The position numbers were made by a program, and so were the translations under genes. From Planctomycetaceae bacterium (GTDB lineage Bacteria > Planctomycetota > Planctomycetia > Pirellulales > Thermoguttaceae): a DNA stretch of 10,829 bases. The notes under the pieces were generated by a model. That model made no database searches. It worked only from the letters and a program-made list of their open reading frames with translations, and had not been told where the DNA came from. How positions within the stretch are numbered: the stretch's first letter is position 1; each line of letters starts with the position of its first letter. The stretch is from NCBI GenBank assembly GCA_009783865.1, contig WRCR01000099.1, positions 1 to 10,829 on the forward strand. Reading direction: 5' to 3'. Positions 6,487 through 10,829 of this stretch are shown here, one piece after another.

Positions 6487-6644
6487 TAGAGCGTTTTTGG
6501 ATTTGGTGTGGACAAATTCCCGTCACCCCCGCGAAGGCGGGGGGTCTAGAGAATAGACGTGAACCCTTTACGTCTAGATTCCCGCTTTCGCGGGAATGAC
6601 GAAAGCGAATTCCAACAGTCCACACCAATTCTTGATACGCTCTA
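6487..6644. mobile_element. MITE-like non-coding element with 24-bp imperfect terminal inverted repeats and TA flanks
   Basis: The element spans 6489-6642 (154 bp). Its ends are GAGCGT and ACGCTC within 24-bp arms (6489-6512 and 6619-6642) that match at 18 of 24 positions, with a perfect inner GGTGTGGA/TCCACACC block. Both ends are flanked by TA (6487-6488 and 6643-6644), as expected of a TA target-site duplication of the IS630/Tc1-mariner type. There is no transposase. The interior is a pair of inverted palindromes. It lies between the divergent carB and ribH genes. The TA could be chance, so mobility is an inference. Confidence 0.6.
6521..6601. repeat. Inverted pair of GTCAttcCCGCGAAaGCGGG-type palindromes inside the MITE-like element
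   Basis: The left unit (6521-6550) runs from CGTCA to TCTAGA around a CCCCCGC/GCGGGGG stem. The right unit (6573-6601) is its inverse, with TTCCCGC/GCGGGAA. The TT-to-CC change in one arm is matched by AA-to-GG in the other, so pairing is kept. A TAGACGT/ACGTCTA pair (6554-6560, 6570-6576) lies between. The unit resembles the widespread dRS3-like repeat known from Neisseria and many other bacteria. Its chance translation on the minus strand contains RHSRESGNL and PAFAGVTG, a familiar false-ORF signature. Confidence 0.8.
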
Positions 6645-6646
6645 GC

Positions 6647-6664
6647 GCAGGATTTCAATCCTGC
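6647..6664. repeat. Small hairpin next to the MITE-like element
   Basis: GCAGGAT (6647-6653) pairs with ATCCTGC (6658-6664) over a TTCA loop. The core GGATTT/AATCC recalls the hairpin at 1696-1720, so the two may belong to one small intergenic repeat type. No T run follows directly. Confidence 0.55.
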
Positions 6665-6673
6665 ACAATGCCC

Positions 6674-6702
6674 TTGACTTTGCACTATTTTTCTGTAACA
6701 AT
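6674..6702 (+). promoter_or_regulatory. Predicted promoter of ribH
   Basis: TTGACT (6674-6679) is followed after 17 bp by AACAAT (6697-6702), a 4-of-6 match to the -10 box; TATAGA at 6702-6707 is an alternative with poor spacing. The leader to the ATG at 6755 would be about 45 nt, too short for an FMN riboswitch, and none is seen. Confidence 0.45.
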
Positions 6703-6754
6703 ATAGACAGTTTAACGTAAAGGTACTTTTTCAACCCCCGAATCGTAAATCATT

Positions 6755-7378
6755 ATGCATACATTTGAAGGACGCGTTTGCCCTCCGCCGGAAGGATACA
6801 TCGTTGTTACCGTCTCCAGCTTTAACAAAACGATTACGCAGCGGCTCCTAGACGGGGCGTTGGCGAAACTTCGTGAAAACAGCGTCCGCGACCAGGATAT
6901 TCGCATCGTTTGGGTACCGGGCGCATTTGAAATTCCGTTTATTGCCGGCTATTTTGCGCGGGATGCCGATTGTCTCGCCGTGATTTGTCTCGGCGCAGTT
7001 ATCAAAGGTGAGACCTCGCACGACCAGCATATCAATCGGGTGGTCAGCATGGGAATCAACGAAATGGCGTGTCATTTCGGAACCCCCATTATTTTCGGGG
7101 TGTTGACCTGCGACACAGTCGAACAAGCAGAAGCCCGCAGCGGTATCATTGAGTCCACTAGAGATAAAGTGATAAGTCCTGCTCCCGGCAACAAAGGAGC
7201 GGAAGCGGCAGAAGCGGCACTCGAAATGATTGACCTGATGACCGAACTGCCGCAAATCAAAATGGTGCCTGAATTTCCGCGTCTTCCGCCGCCGGAAATT
7301 GTCTCGAAAATTATCGAATCCGTTCTGGGAGACAAAAAACCAAAGAAAAAATCAGTCAAAAAGAAAAAGAAAAAATAA
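6755..7378 (+). CDS. ribH: 6,7-dimethyl-8-ribityllumazine synthase with an internal insertion and a poly-lysine tail
   Basis: Condenses 5-amino-6-ribitylamino-uracil with 3,4-dihydroxy-2-butanone 4-phosphate to lumazine, the penultimate step of riboflavin synthesis. Family signatures are in order: SSFN (21-24), VPGAFEIP (54-61), LGAVIKGETSHD (79-90, with the catalytic His at 89), FGVLTCDTVEQAEAR (114-128, with the phosphate-binding Arg) and GNKGAEAA (145-152). It has 207 residues where about 155 is usual. The excess is in two places. About 12 residues (STRDKVISPAP and neighbours) lie between Arg128 and GNKGAEAA, which are usually nearly adjacent. A C-terminal extension of about 40 residues contains PRLPPPEIV and ends in a lysine run. 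The ATG at 6755 is chosen by similarity; no Shine-Dalgarno is visible. It is a single gene converging on the ADP-ribosylglycohydrolase gene, with no other rib genes nearby. Confidence 0.92.
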   Translation: MHTFEGRVCPPPEGYIVVTVSSFNKTITQRLLDGALAKLRENSVRDQDIRIVWVPGAFEIPFIAGYFARDADCLAVICLGAVIKGETSHDQHINRVVSMGINEMACHFGTPIIFGVLTCDTVEQAEARSGIIESTRDKVISPAPGNKGAEAAEAALEMIDLMTELPQIKMVPEFPRLPPPEIVSKIIESVLGDKKPKKKSVKKKKKK

Positions 7379-7388
7379 TGTCTCGTTT

Positions 7389-7417
7389 AAGAGCGGGGAC
7401 TAAAGTCCCCGCCTCTT
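7389..7417. terminator. Bidirectional hairpin between ribH and the converging ADP-ribosylglycohydrolase gene
   Basis: CGGGGAC (7394-7400) pairs with GTCCCCG (7405-7411) over a TAAA loop. The stem is extended by AAGAG (7389-7393) and CTCTT (7414-7417 plus C7412) around one bulged C. The long GC-rich stem between two converging stop codons fits a shared terminator, although the T tracts on both sides are short. Confidence 0.65.
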
Positions 7418-7442
7418 TAGCGTTAATCATTTAGCGTCAATC

Positions 7443-9095
7443 TTACTCCACCGCTATCTTACTCCAATAACCGGCTTCGCACATCCAGCCGTTTGCTTTG
7501 TTTTCCAACTCAACCTGAACGCTGCTTCCGGCAAACGGTGTCAAATCGAAATCGACTTCTGCCCAGCCGCCTTTAGTCAACTCTTTATCGATAGTAACGG
7601 TCTTCTGAACCGAACCGTTGACACGAATCACCAGTTCCCAATCGAATTCCTGATGATTGCTGACAACCGCCTTCAGAACGGTCTTCTTATTTGCCGGAAC
7701 ATCAATACGGCGTTCCAATGCACACGGCACTTCACGGTTCAAAGGATGCGTCATAATAACGTTCTTCTTCCCGCGATATTGTTCCCGCATTCCGGGGTCC
7801 ATATCGGGACCGCAATTCTTGACACTCCAGCCGGGTAAGAGTGCCGCAACAGCATCTTCTATCTTGCGGAATCCTTTGAAACGAATCTTTGCCCGTTCTT
7901 CTTCGGTGAACAAACTGTTGGCAATCGGACCGGGGTCCCAACTGAGTTCCAACTTCGGCGGAACGGGTTTCTTCACGGGAATCACGAATACCTCATTACC
8001 CGATGCGTCTTTCTTGATTTGTCCGCCTTCCCGAATTACAAACTGACGCGCTAACTTTTCGCAAACGTCGAGCAATTCAGGAACAGTGTACGCCGTAAAA
8101 CTGAACTTTTTCGTCTCATCTAATTTTTCTGTGAACCGCGGCGGAAGTTTGGAAAATCCCAACGTTGTGAAAAGCACGCCGGCGGCATTGGACGGATTGC
8201 AGTCCGAATCCTGACCGCAGCGGGTCGAGATGATAATCGTCTTATCTAAATCGCCTTTTCCGAAAAGCATTCCGATGAGAATATACGCACCGTTAATTTT
8301 GACATCGATTCCGCCGTTGGATGCCTTTTGATATTCGGGGGCTTCCCGATATTTTTTCTGACAAAGGTTCCAAGTTGCTTCCCAATCATCTGGATTTGCC
8401 TTGTACCATGCAACAACATCACGCACCATTTCGGCATACTGGCTGTCGGACGGAATACATTTCAAACCGGCATCGATGATTTTGAGTATATCGGTTTCAA
8501 AAAATGCTTCGGCGTACATTCCTCCGACGAAGATTCCGCCGTAGACACCGTCTCCGTAGTTCATCAGACGACCGAATTTTTGTCCGAGTGCAATGGATAC
8601 ATTCGGCATTCCGGGAGCAATGAGACCGGAGAAGTCGGCTTCGATTTGGTAATCAATGTCGTTAGGACATTTATTGAATTTCGGATGACTCGAATCCGGC
8701 GGTGCGATACCGGCTCGCAAATTTTTTCGTCCGGCTGCGTTGGCGCACCAGAGATTATACTCGCTGTTGGCAAAGTCGATGCCTGCTTGCCGGATTGAAA
8801 CGTCTAGTCCGTATTCTTCGAGAGAACGCAGAAAGGTCATTTCGACATAGAGGTCGTCTTGTCCGAATGCTTCATTAATCATTTCCGGTTTCCACACCGG
8901 CATTTTGTCTTCGGGAATGATTTTGTCTTTCCATTTGAATTCGGTGGGCGCGCCCCAGCACACACCGGCGATTTGACCTATCCAGCCGCCTTTCATTTTA
9001 TCGCGGTAATCCTTTACGGAAATTTCACGGAACTCCTGCGCAAAAACAGCGGCAGCAAAAAACATAACGAAGAGAGACAAAGCAAAATTTTTCAT
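7443..9095 (-). CDS. Exported ADP-ribosylglycohydrolase-family protein with C-terminal galactose-binding-like domain
   Basis: 550 residues. A Sec-type signal peptide (residues 1-19, likely cut after AVFA) is followed by an all-helical ADP-ribosylglycohydrolase (ARH/DraG) fold at about 25-355. Family landmarks are GGWIGQIAGVCWGAPTEF (37-53), the acidic pair GQDD followed by YVEM (78-86), a second acidic site in IEADFSGLIAPG (151-162) and RCGQDSDCNPSNAAG (292-306), which should bind the two metal ions. The usual DDT of the first motif is replaced by DDLYVEM. Residues about 400-550 form a beta-sandwich with DWELVIRVNG, WAEVDFDLTPFAG and EAGYWSKIAVE, like the carbohydrate-binding-type domains of many planctomycete exported proteins. 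Removal of ADP-ribose from proteins is the classical family role, but export and the extra domain suggest a glycosidic substrate outside the cytoplasm; this is inference. It has its own good promoter and no gene partner. Confidence 0.87.
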   Translation of the reverse strand: MKNFALSLFVMFFAAAVFAQEFREISVKDYRDKMKGGWIGQIAGVCWGAPTEFKWKDKIIPEDKMPVWKPEMINEAFGQDDLYVEMTFLRSLEEYGLDVSIRQAGIDFANSEYNLWCANAAGRKNLRAGIAPPDSSHPKFNKCPNDIDYQIEADFSGLIAPGMPNVSIALGQKFGRLMNYGDGVYGGIFVGGMYAEAFFETDILKIIDAGLKCIPSDSQYAEMVRDVVAWYKANPDDWEATWNLCQKKYREAPEYQKASNGGIDVKINGAYILIGMLFGKGDLDKTIIISTRCGQDSDCNPSNAAGVLFTTLGFSKLPPRFTEKLDETKKFSFTAYTVPELLDVCEKLARQFVIREGGQIKKDASGNEVFVIPVKKPVPPKLELSWDPGPIANSLFTEEERAKIRFKGFRKIEDAVAALLPGWSVKNCGPDMDPGMREQYRGKKNVIMTHPLNREVPCALERRIDVPANKKTVLKAVVSNHQEFDWELVIRVNGSVQKTVTIDKELTKGGWAEVDFDLTPFAGSSVQVELENKANGWMCEAGYWSKIAVE

Positions 9096-9141
9096 AGCGT
9101 TAACTTGTAAAATTAAGGTTAAGGAAAAGGAATTTCGCGTA

Positions 9142-9170
9142 ATGATAACGGATTATTGCAGTATAGTCAA
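9142..9170 (-). promoter_or_regulatory. Strong predicted sigma70-like promoter of the ADP-ribosylglycohydrolase-family gene
   Basis: On the minus strand TTGACT (9165-9170) and TATCAT (9142-9147) are separated by exactly 17 bp. Transcription would start near 9135, about 40 nt before the ATG at 9095. It separates this gene from the methyltransferase gene upstream. Confidence 0.65.
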
Positions 9171-9180
9171 TAATCAGTTT

Positions 9181-9206
9181 AGCGGACGGTTCAACGAACC
9201 GCCGCT
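9181..9206. repeat. Second copy of the CGGTTC-AAC-GAACCG hairpin repeat
   Basis: AGCGG and CGGTTC (9181-9185, 9187-9192) pair with GAACCG and CCGCT (9196-9206), an 11-bp stem with one bulged A. The 21 bases at 9186-9206 are identical to 4635-4655. It lies just after the methyltransferase stop codon and could weaken read-through, but no T run follows on the minus strand. Confidence 0.7.
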
Positions 9207-9211
9207 GTTCC

Positions 9212-10829
9212 TTAAGTTAAGTCCCCACTTGTGTTTCCCTCAACCACCGCAACCTCCGCCGCCGTTAAACCGTACAACGCATACACAAGAGCGTCTATCT
9301 CACGCTCCAATGACGACGTATCCGCATATGAATCAACTCGCTTAGCGCAAAGTATCTCATCGACAAGCAAAATTATCGGACGCTGCTGACTCTCTCCGAC
9401 CAATGGAACTGGTAAAAAACCGACAACCTGTGTCTTCACCTGCGCTAATGATTTGCCCTCTTCCTGCGAAAGAAAATGATAGAGAACATTCAACAACCGG
9501 CTGTTCAACAATCCTAAAACGAAAAAAATGTGATAATCCTTTCCCGGCAAAACGGTAAAAAGTGTATTGTCAGTGTAAAACAAACCATCCTTTTCACGAT
9601 TAATATAGCAAGCGACTAAATCATCTTCCGTCTGTCGCAGCAGTATTTTTTCATCGACTCTATGATTGGATTCATCGCCGCAAAAATGCCAGTACTCTTT
9701 CGCTTTACTCGGCTTGCCGCCCCTTCCAATACCATATTCATTCGCAGGTTCATAATGAATATCGCAATACTTGAATTTCGCTTGCGGACTATTCCAATCA
9801 AAAGCATAACGTGAAATTTGTTTGCCTTGCAAAATCTTGTTCAGATTTGACTTTTCATGTTCACGAAACAATAACTTACTTCGGCAATTTCCTGTATGAA
9901 TTCCCGTATCCAATATGGAACAAATATCTTTCATTTTTCCAAACGAAAGCAGTTTGGTGTAAATTGCTGCAATAGGACTGTTTATAACAATCCGCTGATG
10001 AACAAGATTTTGCGACAGAGCATAATCAACTGCACCGGCTTTGATAAACACATCTGCCGTCTTACTATAAGTACCGGTTTCATATTGCTGTGTTTTACTT
10101 TTTTGTTTTTTTAGCAGGAAAATTGCAGGATAAATATCGGCTTCGTCAAATACCATATCGCAGGACATGATTTGCCGCAAATCGTTGTCAAAGAAGAGTT
10201 TTCGTATGTTTTTTGTATTTCTGAAACCAAGAAAACTATCATTCGCAATGAAACACAAAGTTCCCTTTTCGACAAGCAAATTGAAAGCGGCAAAAATGAA
10301 ATAAGCGTATAAGTCACCGTAAAATCCGAAGGCGCTATAATACTTCTCTTTCTGTTTTTCGGTAAAGTACCCCTGTTTTACATACGGCGGATTGCCGATG
10401 ACGATATCGAATCCATTCGGTATGCCGAACATACATTGCGGGTCAAAAAATGCCGCTGTCTTTGATTGATTATACGGATTCCAATTCTTAATCAATTCGA
10501 CCGTTTCCCGTTTCCATTCGCCGGTGTCTTCCATTGCCATAACCAACATCTTGCGGCGTGACTCGTCTAGTCCCTGCAAAAACTTTTTTTCCTGCATCGT
10601 GCTTGCCGTAACATGTTGACCGCGTATATCCAACAAACCCTTGAGCGTTTCTTTAACTATCGGCGATTCAAATGTTTTTTGTTTTTCCTGTTTCAAACCA
10701 ATCAATGTATCTGCGCACACGAACTTTGTTTCCAGATTCGGCAGCGGTTCAATGCCGTAATTCTCTTGTCGTCTATCCGGTTTTATCTCTTGAATGAGCG
10801 ACAAGAACAACCGCAGTTGCGTTATCTGC
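9212..10829 (-). CDS. Eco57I/type IIG-like adenine DNA methyltransferase, C-terminal part (5' end outside window)
   Basis: The frame is open to the window edge, so about 538 residues of a longer protein are seen; the in-frame TTG at 10810 is not a convincing start. Counting from that TTG as residue 1: the first residues (QLRLFLSLIQEIK, then PLPNLETKFVCADTLIGL) are those that normally follow the SAM-binding motif I in Eco57I-type enzymes. FFDPQCMFGI and GFDIVIGNPPYV follow, with the catalytic NPPY of N6-adenine methyltransferases at 140-143. Residues about 290-480 (GIHTG, ILQGKQISRY, NTLFTVLPG, LLNSRLLNVLYHF) resemble the TaqI-like C-terminal target-recognition region. It should methylate adenine in a specific DNA site; whether an endonuclease domain is fused at the N-terminus cannot be seen. 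Parts of the gene (about 9800-10320) are clearly AT-richer than neighbouring genes: sampled 60-base lines have 30-33% GC against 52-57% elsewhere. This fits horizontal transfer. Confidence 0.88.
   Translation of the reverse strand, partial: QITQLRLFLSLIQEIKPDRRQENYGIEPLPNLETKFVCADTLIGLKQEKQKTFESPIVKETLKGLLDIRGQHVTASTMQEKKFLQGLDESRRKMLVMAMEDTGEWKRETVELIKNWNPYNQSKTAAFFDPQCMFGIPNGFDIVIGNPPYVKQGYFTEKQKEKYYSAFGFYGDLYAYFIFAAFNLLVEKGTLCFIANDSFLGFRNTKNIRKLFFDNDLRQIMSCDMVFDEADIYPAIFLLKKQKSKTQQYETGTYSKTADVFIKAGAVDYALSQNLVHQRIVINSPIAAIYTKLLSFGKMKDICSILDTGIHTGNCRSKLLFREHEKSNLNKILQGKQISRYAFDWNSPQAKFKYCDIHYEPANEYGIGRGGKPSKAKEYWHFCGDESNHRVDEKILLRQTEDDLVACYINREKDGLFYTDNTLFTVLPGKDYHIFFVLGLLNSRLLNVLYHFLSQEEGKSLAQVKTQVVGFLPVPLVGESQQRPIILLVDEILCAKRVDSYADTSSLEREIDALVYALYGLTAAEVAVVEGNTSGDLT

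Noticed and set aside
6481..6665. CRISPR array, suggested by repeated palindromic units
   Set aside because: The units are two inverted palindromes inside one element, not direct repeats with regular spacers.
6464..6685. 73-residue minus-strand ORF containing RHSRESGNL and PPAFAGVTG
   Set aside because: It is the chance translation of the inverted palindromes in the MITE-like element; this peptide signature is a known false ORF of such repeats.
6703..6754. FMN riboswitch before ribH
   Set aside because: The leader from the predicted promoter is only about 45-50 nt and lacks the conserved RFN helices.

Overview
The window looks like chromosomal DNA of a planctomycete (PVC superphylum) with roughly balanced GC, possibly from an uncultured or gut-type lineage. 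The taxonomic clues are: a PVC-type small basic protein with the N-terminus MTIDKSLK; a DUF1559 pseudopilin-like N-terminus (FTLVELLVV, then LLLPAVQAARETARRM); a tryptophanyl-tRNA synthetase with a PTGRFHWGN motif; and secreted FAD-oxidoreductase and ADP-ribosylglycohydrolase-fold proteins carrying galactose-binding-like domains. Most genes have no clear Shine-Dalgarno, but several have good sigma70-like promoters, typically TTGACT with a 17-bp spacer.

Layout. Bases 1-1193, minus strand: the N-terminus of trpS runs off the left edge, preceded by a diadenylate cyclase-domain gene (DacZ-like). Bases 1194-1400 are a divergent promoter region. Bases 1401-4622, plus strand: small basic protein, a short and apparently decayed DUF1559 gene, and an 820-residue exported FAD oxidoreductase with a C-terminal F5/8 (discoidin) domain. 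The last two are joined by a perfect 14-bp tandem duplication that holds the stop codon of one and the ribosome-binding site of the other. Bases 4806-6407, minus strand: a stand-alone C-terminal half of carbamoyl-phosphate synthase large subunit (CarB). The 347 bp before the next gene hold a 154-bp TA-flanked, MITE-like palindromic element. Bases 6755-7378, plus strand: lumazine synthase (ribH) with an internal insertion and a poly-lysine tail. Bases 7443-9095, minus strand: secreted ADP-ribosylglycohydrolase-family protein. Bases 9212-10829, minus strand: an Eco57I/type IIG-like adenine DNA methyltransferase that is cut by the right edge.

Most of these are independent transcription units with their own promoters and hairpins, not one pathway. 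The genes cover housekeeping (tRNA charging, c-di-AMP signalling, pyrimidine/arginine and riboflavin precursors), extracellular or periplasmic carbohydrate-related functions (FAD oxidoreductase, ARH-fold protein) and one restriction-modification gene that is AT-rich in part. I do not see a clear new multi-gene system. The items most worth a second look are the split CarB, the MITE-like nested palindrome, the RBS-duplicating tandem repeat after a decayed pseudopilin, and the modified RibH.
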